Of a stretch of DNA of 64,000 nucleotides, positions 31,646-42,336 are shown in pieces. The stretch is from Naematelia aurantialba. Taxonomy: Eukaryota; Basidiomycota; Tremellomycetes; Tremellales; Naemateliaceae. The notes under the pieces are model-generated. The model did not search any database and had not been told where the DNA came from. It saw only the letters and a list, made by a program, of their open reading frames with translations. The translations under genes were made by a program, and so were the position numbers. The stretch spans positions 1,302,501 to 1,366,500 of the forward strand of contig JAKFAO010000002.1 in the NCBI GenBank assembly GCA_021527695.1, given 5' to 3'. How positions within the stretch are numbered: the first letter of the stretch is position 1; every line of letters begins with the position of its first letter.

Positions 31646-33713
31646 TCATAATGCCAAACCCATACCCGCCGCTGCGCCGACAGCCACTAATCCCGCCCAG
31701 ACACCCCCTTCTCCGGTCCACAAGCTCACTCGACTGGCCGCGCCTCCCGTCGATGTCTCCGAGGACGAGGAGCTCGCAGATCCCGCGCCAGCCGTGATTG
31801 TCCCTGTAGCAGCACCGCTTGTACTGCCAGAAGAGCTCGCGGTGCTGCTGCCGCTTGCGCTGCTCGTTGACGCATTCGATGCTTGGAAGACATTGATGTA
31901 GTTTAGCTCGAAATACGCATTGGCATAAGTCGTTGATTGGTCATTGATCACATAAGTCGTATAACTATCCCAATCAGCCTTTTGCGATCCTCTAGGCAGC
32001 AGTGGGGCTGCATCTCAAGATCGGTGTGCCGACACAAGTGACGAAGATGCACCGCATCACCAAAATCTGCAAGCATCACTCACCATGTGGCATCTCCTTG
32101 AAGGGCAGGACAAGTCTCCTCGAGTAAAGACGCTACGCCGGCGAAATCGCCACAAAGCGTGATGTCTATCGTGAGTATTTGGGCTGCGTATATCAGTGAA
32201 TCGCCAGACGTGATGACAGCCTTACGGGAAAAATAGGTTGAGAAGTCGCACGTGCTTGACAGATACTCAGCAACAGGAGTCCCGAGGGTGGATGTATCGA
32301 GAGAAGTGGCGTCAGCAGTAAGGGTGCTCGGGACGGCAGCACGCTAATGGCAAGTCAGCTCTTTGCCAATTTCACCTCCAGAACATCTCAGGCCTGCGGC
32401 TCTCTCCTTCTAGTCTAGGTTCCCCAAGCACAATTGACTAACCTCAGGAGAGGCGTGTCCGGACATGCCCCGTCCCGAGCTTTGGTGGTCAAGGGAAACA
32501 AAACACTAGCTCCACATATACCAAAAACTCACACTGAGGAACCAGATGCGAATAGCTTCCTCCGCATACTCGGCAACATACACTCCCCCGCCTGCCGCGG
32601 CGAAGCCCTCACCATACGAACTCTGGTCAGTCGTGGTGACCGTGCATCCAGAGTCCGAATTAGCATCGATAGAGCAGTTGGTCTCGCTGACTGTGCCGGT
32701 AAAGGAAGCGGTGTTGGTGGTGGATGCAAGACAACTGCGAATTTAGCTAGATTCTTGCATGTGAATTGACCAGCAGGGTGTGGGGTGGGCGCGGCGCGAG
32801 AGTGCATAAATACGGAGTGTGTAGGTCCTGGACATATGGAGTAATCCTGGGATATGTAGTGAGTGATCCTGGGAATATGGAGTAGATCCTGGGAATATGG
32901 TGTGACTAGATCCTCGGGCCATGTCCATTTCCCATTCAGGAAGGCTCAACACAGACGACCAAAGCTCGTCACCATATTGACGCCGCTGCAAGGGCACTCA
33001 CCCCTGACCTTCGGTATGAAGAGCAATCTGGTTCGTAGTGTCCTGATTGATGCCCTCCATGATATCGATTTCTCCCCCGACTGGCCAGTTTGCTCCCTCT
33101 TCAAGACATCAGCACGAAGGTGCCTGCCTCGGAGAGTAACAGCTCACGGGTCCAGAATGCGGGCCATACGGAACAGCCATACGGCATATGTACGGCGTCC
33201 ATCACCCACACCGTGCCCACTGGGTAGGCGGTCTTGGAAAGCAACTTCGGTGCATACCGTTTATCGTTGTACACCACGGATGTCGTATTGTCGACTGATT
33301 GGGGATAATGCGCCAAAGGATGCAAAAGCTCGGTGAGTACGACTGGACGACGAGTCGAGACAGACTAACCCTTCAATATGACACGGCCAGCATCGTTCAC
33401 GTAGAGTAGACTCGTGTTTTGTGCGGTTGCCCAGAAGACATCACCACTGACATGTGAGAGACGTCAAAAAGCAAAGAATAATAATGCAGTAGCAGAGAAA
33501 ATGATTCAAGCGACAAGAAATGCTAGATCAGCTCCGTGTGCGCATTTACAACAGACTGGAACAAGAAACTGACTTGGTCGTATTGTCATATGTAGAGGCC
33601 GGGAAATCGAAACCATCCCAGAAGCCATCGCCTGACCATGACTCGATACGCGAGTAGGTAGTAGCAGCGACAAGAGTGAAGAGGAGGGGGGACAAGGCCA
33701 GACGCAGCCTCAT
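31646..33713 (-). CDS. GPI-anchored GH16 endo-glucanase
   Basis: About eight exons start at the ATG at 33713. A signal peptide ([19 protein letters not shown]) is followed by the GH16 opening [13 protein letters not shown]. The catalytic motif is intact: [11 protein letters not shown], with both Glu residues and the Asp of ExDxxE, preceded by PAFWTQGANWPV. Family blocks follow: [31 protein letters not shown] and IRIWFL. The C-terminus has a Ser/Thr/Gly-rich stalk and a hydrophobic tail ([17 protein letters not shown]), which predicts a GPI anchor at plasma membrane or wall. Fungal members of this type act on beta-1,3/1,4-glucans of the cell wall; exact specificity is not visible. A run of N-x-S/T sites fits secretion. 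The stop at 31646 is firm. Confidence 0.88.
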
Positions 33714-34199
33714 GCGAGCGAGTGATGAGGTGATAGGGATGTGGAGTTGACTGGGCCGAAAGTCGAATGTGACAGACTGGTGGTGTCAAGGTCCACTATT
33801 ATGAGCTCTCCTTCTCTGTCGGGCACTGAAAGAATGTAAAAGACAGAGAGGGGGCAAGAAGAACAAAAGCAAGGTCAGAGGTGAAGGCTGGCTGCAGCAC
33901 AAACAGCCCTAGCACGGCCGGCACGTGGCACCATTATATTGCATGAAACCGAGTCTGAAATCGTAAGTCAAGACAAAGTCTCTCATGCCTTGCAAGTCCT
34001 GGATTCGGAGTAAGCTAATCGGTGTCCCGTCATGACAGGAAGTCCGTCAGGCTAGTCCATGACATTCGACTTGGAGGTGACGACGACGTCTCATCAACAA
34101 ATAATCGCATTGTCTGGTAATAACTTTGTCACAGAGGACTGAGGGAGGGAGCTAGCTGCCATGCCTGATGTCTTGTTACTTTCCCGCCTATCGAACCAT
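33714..34199. other. Intergenic region upstream of the GH16 gene
   Basis: It contains the promoter of the minus-strand GH16 gene and the 3' end of the first gene of the orphan cluster. No open frame of interest was seen. Confidence 0.4.
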
Positions 34200-35904
34200 T
34201 TAGGACTCTACCCGCATTGAGAATTGTCTCCGCAGGTTTCTTGTGTCACCACTTTCTGCTACCGTATGGGCCATGCGGAATTCAGTAAGCATTGATTGTA
34301 TGACCTCGGGGGGCAGGACTTTTAGATAGGTGTCAGCCTGGGTACGGTCCAACCCTGCACAGGCAAAGATGCCCCTCAGTGACCAGACGTAGGCTTGTAA
34401 TCGGTTCTTGTCATCTTTGCGAGCTTTCAGGTCGAACTTTTCCGTGACATCCAGATAATTTTTATGCTCCAAGAGGGCAGAACGGTACCTTGGATTGATC
34501 CTGCTTCGCAGTGACGATTGCTCGTCCGAGTTGAATACCCTCAAAAATGTCGTCAAATTGATGTGTCGCCAACTCGTCTTCAATACGGAGAAATATGGTC
34601 TATTGAACCCAGATTTTGAGGCGAGCAGCGTTCCCTTTGATATTTCGAGGTCAGTCTACCATTTTTTCATGCAGCGCAGTTTCGTGCTTACAGCAAGCGC
34701 TATGGCATATTGCCTACTCTCTGCACCATCCTCCCGTATTAGGGCGAGAAAATCTTTGAACGCAGTCTGCTCGTCGGCGCGTTGCCGAGGCCCAAGTATC
34801 CCTGGCTATGGTAGATATCAATACACATTCCATCACCTGGACATGCGTCTCGCTCACCTCCAGATATTTTACTTCATGGCCCGATGGGACCGAACTGCTT
34901 CCAGCGATTGGCTGTGAGCTCTGACCCACTGGAAGAAGGGGCGCCTCGGTAGTACTTTGGTCTAGGGAGTATTGACTGGCATTGAAATGTGCTTGGGAAG
35001 CACTCCCTCCCGCACTGCTGTACATCTGTGGCTTTTTTGATCGAAACATGTTCTTGAATCGACTAGCTGTGTTTGTTGTCTGAGAAGACGCTCCGACATT
35101 CGGGGAGCTGCCGTGCCCTACGCGTCCAGAATAAACGCTGCGTTTCGGTGGCCGAAAAGTCCGCATACTACTATGGCCGCCAGTAGAGGTTGCCATCGAT
35201 TCCGGGTAGACAATGCTTTCTGCGTACAGGTTCGGTTGGTCACCACGGAGGGGGAACCTGAGCGTCTCAACGCTCCCACGTGCTGAGCCTAGCTGACTCA
35301 TGCTGGAAGCATAAGTCGAACTGGAGGCGTACGGACCAGAGCTCTGGGCTTGCCCGTAACTCCGTGAGCCGGAGGGATGTTGGGAGACGCTTTGCTGTGA
35401 CCCAGCTGTGTGTTGGTAAAAGGCCCGCTGTGAGGCGTGGTGTGAAGTGCTGCTTCCATGTCCGCCAGTAGGTATTACCCTCTCGTCTCTTGGATTCGTT
35501 ATATAGCCTTGTGGGCCGACGTTTTGCTGTGACGAAGCTTGTTGGTTGTAAAAGCCCTGCCGCGAGTGGGAGCGTTGCGAGTATGACGCTGGAAGATAAG
35601 TGCTGCTTCCGGGGCCGCCAGGAGGTATTACCCCCTCGACGTCTGCTGGTTGATAGGTTGCACCCTGTCCCGATGAATAATATGGGCCCCCTGCATAGCT
35701 GCTGCTGCTAGACTGCCCCCCAGAGTAGACATTCCCAAGTGGGACCCCTGGTGGCGAGTCTGGAAAAACAGGTGGCTCCAAACCCTCAGCGCTCATGCCT
35801 GAGATAGTCGAAGCATCTGCGAACGAGGAAGCATATGCAGTCAGCGGCTGACTGGGATCTCCCTTTCCCTTTCCCTTTCCCTTTCCCTTTTTGAAAAGCT
35901 TCAT
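34200..35904 (-). CDS. Orphan cluster gene 1: prion-like N-terminus plus shared helical domain
   Basis: Three exons (35904-34858, 34805-34692, 34634-34200), all with phase-0 GT-AG introns, give 531 residues. The N-terminus MKLFKKGKGKGKGKG comes from a (CCCTTT) microsatellite. Residues about 20-340 are rich in Ser, Tyr, Gln and Gly, with an internal repeat (VIPPGGPGSSTYLPAS... and VIPTGGHGSSTSHHAS...) and a basic patch (RFKNMFRSKK). The C-terminal 180 residues are helical and align with the next gene: KDFLALIRED, then intron, then GTLLASKSG, LTTFLRVF, ALLEHKNYLD and LRGIFACAGLD. The second intron sits exactly where the other two members have theirs. Upstream DNA around TATATA (36002-36008) resembles that of the next gene. 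I do not recognise the domain from any known family. Confidence 0.7.
35863..35894. repeat. CCCTTT hexanucleotide microsatellite in coding sequence
   Basis: Five adjacent CCCTTT units encode alternating Lys-Gly at the N-terminus of the minus-strand orphan starting at 35904. Changes in copy number would add or remove Lys-Gly pairs without breaking frame. Confidence 0.9.
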
Positions 35905-35994
35905 GACAGTATGTCAGGGATTTGTTCGTCGAGAGGTGGAGCGAGAGCTTTCTGTTGAACAACGAAAGAGGTTGGAAAGTGTCGATGCACTTTT

Positions 35995-36070
35995 GCCTCT
36001 CCTATATAGGGCACAGAGCCTTCGGGCAGAGGGCCCGATTTACAACGTCCGACAGAAACTCCTCTGGTAG
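35995..36070 (-). promoter_or_regulatory. TATA-box promoter of orphan cluster gene 1
   Basis: On the minus strand a CCTATATAGG element lies about 100 nt upstream of the ATG at 35904. On the plus strand the surrounding bases GCCTCTCCTATATAGGG, a CGGGCAGAGGGCC-like block and GAAACTCCTCTG match 38080-38155 (GCCTCTCTTATATAGGG, CGGACAGAAGGCC and GAAACGCCTCTG). The match in order and spacing shows that promoter and gene were duplicated together. Confidence 0.65.
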
Positions 36071-37377
36071 TCACAGGAAGCGATGAACGATGTCCGAGAC
36101 TTCTCAAACTCAACCAAATGCCGCAGGTTGCGACCAGAAAGGAAGGTGCAGGAATCATCACCAGCCGGCCAAATCCTCGGCCAATCCCTCTACATGCATT
36201 CTGTCAAAGGCGCCGTCCGTCGAAGGCGACTGGAAAACTACCCTACTTATCACAGGGAAGAAACGCACAGAGTCTATAACAGCCTGGAGAAGGATCCGCC
36301 CTGATGGTCACAGCGGGAAAATCATCATGGTCATCCATTCAGTGAATGAGGCAGGGTGCCGGTTCGCCGTGTAGGCCGTGTAGGCCATGTAGGCCGTGGT
36401 TGGTGAGAAGATTCCAGCTACCTTTGGATGAACACATCATCATTCCCTCGCGGTTCCCGGAGATCCGGCCAGTTTGGGCAGTGAACACTGGCCGTTCGCG
36501 ATATCACCGATTCGCCATGGTGGTATGATTTGTGGGAACACCTGATGACCGGGGAGACGAAGCCCCCTCTCAGAAGTTTCATGCGAGTGTTTGAGAGACC
36601 GACCCCGAAGTCCAGCACATTGCATCAACAAGAATCACCAAGTATTGTCAAGCACCACCATGAGTCACGGCGGCTCAGTCTTTATGGGCTTCCCAAAATA
36701 GGCTGGGGGCCAACATCAAGTGCCATTGTCTCGTGTTGGTGACTGTGGGGACTAGGGGCGTGAGGACGAGACTGGGACAATGAGGAATCGAGAAGTAGAC
36801 TAGAGCAAGAGAGGGCAACAAGAGATATATTCCTCGAGAGAAAGTGAATCGAGAGTACGAGAGTTTATACGCTTAAGCTGCGTGATGAGCTAGACGATGT
36901 CCGTTACCACATATGATGAGCTACGGTATGCAAAACTAAGTCCATCCAAACACCGCTGCAGAGCACACGGCAAGACTGGCTGGTGGCCGAATGAGAATTT
37001 GGCCACATCCCTGATTTTGGCCGTCATGATGCCATCGTCCACAGCTTCACGATTCACCTCTGCCTAGATTCGTCGTGTCCGTACACAAGCCTTCTATGCT
37101 CGGCGATCTATATGGTGGGTTCCGAACGTGGAATGTCCTTATTGGTGCTTCTCAGCGTCACGGTATGAGAATCACGGTATGGCGGCCAGCCACGATGCAT
37201 CGTTTGATACCTAGCAACCTCAAGGGACCTACGATACCCGGAGCGGTCCTTCTTGTTCACAAGTGAAATTTTCGAGCTGATTGTGTCCAAGAAAGGAAAA
37301 CCGACACTTCAGTCATAACAGAGACAGTGGAACAGAGAAACGGGAAAAAAATGAGTCGAGGGAATGACGTTGGCAGT
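36071..37377. other. Intergenic region of 1.3 kb between cluster genes
   Basis: No gene is supported. It contains a short tandem repeat near 36369 and several short plus-strand open frames. AT- and A-rich ends near 36780-36850 and 37320-37350 may be untranslated or terminator regions. Confidence 0.4.
36369..36400. repeat. GTAGGCC(G/A)T tandem repeat
   Basis: Four copies of a 9-bp unit GTAGGCCGT or GTAGGCCAT occur back to back in non-coding DNA between two cluster genes. Confidence 0.8.
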
Positions 37378-38031
37378 TCACATCAGCAATCTGCGCAACT
37401 GCGCTCCATGTATGTATAAGTTCCTGGCCGCATCATGGTTTCTTGTATCTGACGCCACTGCGAGAAACGAGTCCTTGACTTGCTGGTCCAGTTTCCCCAC
37501 GCTGGAAACGATTGCTCTAAAAGACTCCAGGTAGTTGTCCCTTTGTTCTGCACTCAGCCATGCCACATTGAATTCAGTTTGGGTTGCTTCCAACATGGCC
37601 AGGTGCCTCTCGAGAGCTTGCCTACGACTCTGAGCTGTTTGAGATCCCGGCCGCGTGTGCACTTGCAGGAAGGCCCTCAGGGTGGCGTTGGACAAAGGTG
37701 GCCTTGACACGTACTTTCCCAGCCCAGCCGAGGAAGTGAGCAGCGTCACCTTATCACGACTGTTAGTCTATCATCTTTATTGAGTAGCCGTGGATTTGTC
37801 TCACAACCATTCCCACTGCTTCCGCCTGGCTATTGTTGCTTTCGATGACCCTTGTCAAAAGATGAGAAAACTCATTATACGCTGCTATTGCTTCCTCTAG
37901 GGTAAGTTCTCTGGTTGAGTGATCACCCGACTGGTTTATGCCATAAGCAGATGTGTCTATCATGTACGAGCACTCACCAATGAAGTCCAACCATCCCGGT
38001 TGCTTCCGCCTGAGCTAAAAAACCGGTGCAT
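37378..38031 (-). CDS. Orphan cluster gene 2: short protein that is mostly the shared helical domain
   Basis: Three exons (38031-37978, 37930-37805, 37749-37378) with two phase-0 introns give 183 residues. Donors are GTGAGT and GTGAGA; the second intron has a CTAAC branch. The protein lacks the long disordered N-terminus of gene 1 and starts MHRFFSSGGSNRDGWTSL. The domain reads TLEEAIAAYNEF...EAVGMV, then the intron, then VTLLTSSAG...RPPLSNATLRAFL and ALERHLAMLEAT...RDNYLESFRAIVSSVGKL. Alignment to gene 1 runs without large gaps through about 110 residues (for example YRSALLEHKNYLDVTEKF against RRQALERHLAMLEATQTEF). Its promoter resembles that of gene 1. No known function or motif. Confidence 0.72.
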
Positions 38032-38079
38032 GATTTTAGTCGATGAGATGTAAGACTGCATCAGATCTCTTTCACATAC

Positions 38080-38155
38080 GCCTCTCTTATATAGGGGCAG
38101 CGAGCTCTCGGACAGAAGGCCACTCTTTCAGCATTCAAAAGAAACGCCTCTGATG
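38080..38155 (-). promoter_or_regulatory. TATA-box promoter of orphan cluster gene 2
   Basis: CTATATAAGAG on the minus strand (plus 38085-38094) lies about 60 nt upstream of the ATG at 38031. The 76-nt stretch matches 35995-36070 upstream of cluster gene 1 in sequence and spacing. Confidence 0.65.
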
Positions 38156-39103
38156 GTTCCGAGTAGGGGCTCGAGGAAGGGCCGATGCCCGATGCTTCTT
38201 AGCTCCAACCAATCGCCGTAACAGAACCAGAACGAGCAGTGGAGCGTGTCGCACGCGTCATCGCACTAACGTTTTGTTTGCTACTCTGTTCATTCCTTTT
38301 GCATGAGCTCGCCGAATGGGCTTCCCAGTGGAGAATCTCGGGTGACGACAGCCCTGATGGTCAGAAGCTTGATTCGAATCAACCTGTTTGTCTTCCAAGG
38401 GCGGAGTTGGTTAAAAACACATGGCAGCGTGATTCAGCAAGTCCTTGGCAGGGAAGGCTGACTCATCGTAGCATTACAAATACTCTCACCAATGGAAGAC
38501 ATACGTGTAAGAAAGAGGCAGGAAGCATTCAGTAGGGGTTTAGCAATGATGGGCTTCGTGGCTTTGGCAGATGGACCGGCCAGATTTTCGTAGTGCGTTT
38601 CACACAACTCGGTAGACTCACTCTTAGCAAAGGTGCATTCTCGTCAGACAGCTTATAGTGCAGCAACACACAGACTGGCAGTTCCAGTATGAGTGTAGAA
38701 CTGTTCAGCTTTGAAAACTAGTATGACACGTGTTCCACAACAGCATTCTTACCTGATATCGTGGGCTCACCATGTCCTGTTCACCGTTTCTCCTGGCCGG
38801 AATAAAAACATGTTTCGCCAGTGCCATCGACGCGACTTGCAGGAGGGGTACGTGTCTTGGATCGAATCAATCATGAACGCGCCTAGAGCGGACCGGAGCG
38901 GCAGCCGACAGGATGCCGGTGCGCGGTCTTGCCACTCGGAGGCAGCTGCCAAGGGTCCGTGCGTCAGAGACAATATCGCATGGACTTGTTTCGCTGACAG
39001 CAGAGCGTGGAGGCTGCCGGGTCTAAGGCGGAGGAAATGGGGGGCGTACATCAATGCAGATTCTATGAAACAAACTGCATCACACACTCCGGCCTTGGGA
39101 GAA
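38156..39103. other. Intergenic region of about 950 nt
   Basis: Short open frames lie on both strands (for example 38711-39151 plus and 38767-39111 minus), but they overlap and lack domain-like composition. I support no gene here. Confidence 0.4.
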
Positions 39104-39946
39104 CTAAACACTAATTGTAGAAGTGGTAGTCGAGTGTCTACAAACGTCTAGTGTCCGTGCTCCCCCGATGTCGTTGGCGGTGAGTGCGACATTCTCGATG
39201 GTCAGTGGAGGCCAAGAGGAGACCAGGCTGTCCAACTCGTGTCTCTCAGTCCTGCTCTCACTCAGCGGATCGGGATGATCTTCCACTTCATCTTGGTCCT
39301 CCAAAGTCCGCAGTCGTTGGTTCCTGTCCTTTGGAAACGTGTTTTCATCATCATGAAGCCCATCTTCTCCTTCCAGAAGAGGGCGGATTTCATGGTGTTC
39401 CGGCTTCACGCCATAGGACCGTCTTCTCGACTCGTCTCGGAGGTAGTACTGGCGAATATCTGCTCCAGAAATGCCTGACAGAGTCAGAATCAGCTCGCAG
39501 CCCTGTCGGAGCTCGTCGGGGTCCAACTCCAACGACTGCGTGCCCGGGTTCTCTTGGCGGGCGCAAACCTCCTGAGCCTTCCGGTAGACCCACAGCTGCT
39601 TGTAGTGCAGGTCATTCTCCCGCCCACGCGCACTCAGCTCGTCCAGATACGTGGACAGAGTGAGCTGCGAGTACACCTGGAGACTGCAGGGTTGTAACGT
39701 GATCAATCCAGACGGTTGGTTGATCAGAACCTCCTGAGAATGCAGGATGAGCGTTCAGCATCCAAGTGAACTCAGAACACTGACGGTCATTCCCTGCGCT
39801 TCGTCTGTGCCGTCTCTCACTGAAATTTGCAGATCCTTCTCGAAAGCATCGTGGATATCACTCTGGGAGGGAGGTGGTCTTTCAAATACAATGCTGAGTT
39901 TCCTGAAAAGAGCCTGAAAGCCGGTCTGGCGCGCGGTGTCTGCCAT
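39104..39946 (-). CDS. Orphan cluster gene 3: diverged member with shared helical domain
   Basis: Two exons (39946-39785, 39733-39104) with one phase-0 intron (donor GTCAGT, branch GCTGAAC, acceptor CAG) give about 263 residues. It begins MADTARQTGFQALFRKL and has the same order as its neighbours: an amphipathic helix, DEAQGMT just before the intron, then VLINQPSG, LTLSTYLDEL, a long helix with HYKQLWVYRKAQEV and the helix RQGCELILTLSGI. The C-terminal 90 residues are acidic and His/Arg-rich and unique to this copy. The start was chosen as the first ATG in frame before the domain; the open frame extends further upstream but begins only at TTG. No TATA element like those of genes 1 and 2 was found. 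Confidence 0.6.
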
Positions 39947-40596
39947 TGGTTTTGATTTATGTCGCTCTAGTGAGGCAAGTGGGATATCAACGGCTGAAAG
40001 TGGCGCCGAGCCGCCAGAGACCAAGCCTGTAGCGTAAGTCACCCGCCTCCTCCTTGATCCTATGTGGCAGCCTTCCCCGCAGATCATTCTCACAGTCGTG
40101 ACTCTCTGATGCCAATACCGCCGCAAAAAGGATTTAAGAACCCAACCTAAGCGTATCAGAAGACCGTCGTCTGACAGCTCTTCTCGAATGGAGGGTGGGA
40201 ATTCTCGACTCAGCTGATCAACCGAGAGCTCCGGTGCAGGACGCCTCAAGCGGATGTGTTTGGATTGGTGTTGTAGGGTCGCTTCGTTCGTGTGGAGCAG
40301 CTCCAGCCAACTGGCAGGGGCTGAAGCAAGGACTTGAACCTACTCACTCGTTGGGCCTCTTTCTTCTGCAGCGTGTCCAGTTGCTGAATTGATACACGTT
40401 AGCCCGTCTGTGTCTGTTCCATGTCAGGAGCAGACTTTTCCTGGAAGTGAGCGCCAAGCTCTCACTTCATATCACCGCTGAATGCATCCCCTCGCTTCAC
40501 AATGCGCGTACACATGCTGAGGGACATGCATGGACCGACAACAGAAACCACGGCTCTTCTAAAAACGATTACAGTGGCGCCTCCCGCATTTGCCAC
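39947..40596. other. Intergenic stretch, possible upstream exons of cluster gene 3
   Basis: A minus-strand open frame (39947-40249) continues upstream of cluster gene 3. A short helical piece QLDTLQKKEAQR followed by GTGAGT lies near 40350. These could be 5' exons of gene 3, but I cannot join them in frame with confidence. Confidence 0.3.
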
Positions 40597-41816
40597 TCAG
40601 TAGGGGAGTATCGTGTCGGTCGAGTCTGCATGGAGACAGCCACATGGCGTCTCATCCCACGTATGTGAGCTTAGTCCTGCTGGATTTTTCTCGGCTACTC
40701 GAACCATATCGATGTTGAAGCCGAACAGCCTCATGGCAGCTTTGGCCTCTCTCCCCGGCGCCCTTCTGCCCTCCGACTTGACCTTTCTCCCTATCCTCGT
40801 CCACAGGGATAAATTTGCAGAACGCTCTAGCCGCGAGTAATCAGTCAGAGGGGTTTCGTTAACCGTCGAGTACGGATTTGAATACACGACCTTTTCGAAA
40901 CTGCGGACTGGGGCCTCAAGGACCCGGTCCACCAGATCGACCACCTCGCGATCGTGTCGTAAACATCCGCTGAATTCCGTCTTCTGCGAACCCCAAAATG
41001 CAGAAAATCAGCTCTCGCTTACAAGCAAAACAAAGTGGTTGCGACTTGGGAGGAATCATCGGGTGACACGCCAGGACTTACCAACCTCTTGTAGATGTGG
41101 TGGATATCGTGCTCGCAAGCCGAGGTAGGGTGACAAATCAACACGCCCAGCCTGGCACTGGACATTCCAGGGAGGTGCGCCCTTGATGGTCGCCGCTGAG
41201 CAGATTCTGTGGGAGGCAGATCGAGCGGCTCATAGATTGCACCCGCACTGGTGGCTTGACATTGCTCTTGTGGGGAAAAGGACGACGATTCGCCGACATG
41301 CATGGTGTCAATGTACGACGAGTAGCCAAATTGTGGGCCCGCTGCAGGCGACGACAGGATCCCTTCCGTGGTCGAGTTTGCAATGGATGCCGGAACCGTG
41401 CTGATTGTCGGGCTCCTTGGCCGGACTGACAGAGTATCGTAGTAGACCGTTCCCCGATCAGTCGTTGCATACTCGACGAGTCGCTGCGATGGAAGGCTCA
41501 TCGTACTGGGGCTCCCGGTGGGCGAGCTGGCAGAGAGCAACGGAGCGTCTTGCCAGCTCTGGCTACTCAGGTTCTGGCTAGCACGAGGTGGAGACGCTCC
41601 GGCAGGCAAGTCGCTTGCATGGTGGACGCGCAGAGGACCTGGCCTGGGCCGACGTGTAATTGGAGGACCGAAGATTCTGACCGGGTCATTGGCACTGGAA
41701 ATGGTTCTGGCAGACCGGCTCGTGGCAACACTTGCCCGGTGATCGTCAGAAGCGGCGTACACCTCTCCAGAGCTGAGGGGGCTCGACAAGCCGAATGTGC
41801 CGTTAGGATGCCGCAT
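40597..41816 (-). CDS. Orphan cluster gene 4: Ser/Pro-rich N-terminus, helical C-terminus
   Basis: Two exons (41816-41082, 40983-40597) joined by a 98-nt phase-0 intron (GTAAGT...CGCAG) give 373 residues from the ATG at 41816. The first 220 residues are Ser/Pro/Arg-rich and disordered. Around the intron the sequence becomes helical (HDIHHIYKRL, then REVVDLVDRVLEAPVRSFEKVVY) and ends in a basic region (LWTRIGRKVKSEGRRAPGREAK). The layout, strand and intron phase match cluster genes 1-3, but I could not align the C-terminal part with their domain with any certainty, so membership in the family is a guess from context. Confidence 0.5.
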
Positions 41817-42336
41817 GACAGTTCTCAATGTGCAGCCAACAGACGTGTGGTGAAGACATTCACGCAGCTCAATTCTTGACCGGTCGACACGTCGTAAGCC
41901 GAACGCCACGGTCTTCGTTCGGAAGCAGGTCATCCAGACGACCCTGCCATGTCCGGCTTTGCGCCATTTGCATCGAAGGCATGTCCAGGGTTCACAAAGC
42001 CGACGTCACGAATGGAAGCGCAACAGGCGAAACCATCGGCGCACTCTACAAGTCCTCGCTTGCGTGAAGCCGGGCAACTCAAACCGACACCAGACGGTCA
42101 GGCTACCCACTCGAGCTTTGAATGCCGGCCTCTTCGTCTAGTCTTGCCTCTGGACACGATTTAGAAACCCAGCTAGGCTGTTTCTCAAACTCGCAGTGGC
42201 GACAAGAAGGCGAGGTTTCGCAACTTTTGTGCATGATTATAGACTCAGAGCTTTCCGACAAAGACCACAGCGTCCTTTATTGATACCTTCCTTCGATCCC
42301 AAATTCCTGCGCTCAGAGGCGCGTTTTAACAAGTGT
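41817..42336. other. Intergenic region
   Basis: It contains the upstream region of cluster gene 4 and the 3' end of the secreted-protein gene. Nothing else was recognised. Confidence 0.4.

Noticed and set aside
35863..35894. CCCTTT repeat resembling telomeric DNA
   Set aside because: The unit differs from fungal telomere repeats (TTAGGG type) and is translated in frame as Lys-Gly pairs at the start of an orphan gene.
38711..39151. Plus-strand open frame of 146 codons
   Set aside because: It partly overlaps cluster gene 3 antisense and shows no domain-like pattern. The minus frame opposite is equally open.
40318..40350. GGACTTGAACC motif resembling the complement of a tRNA T-loop
   Set aside because: The flanking 5-base stem does not pair and no acceptor or anticodon stem can be drawn. 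It is more likely part of an intron.
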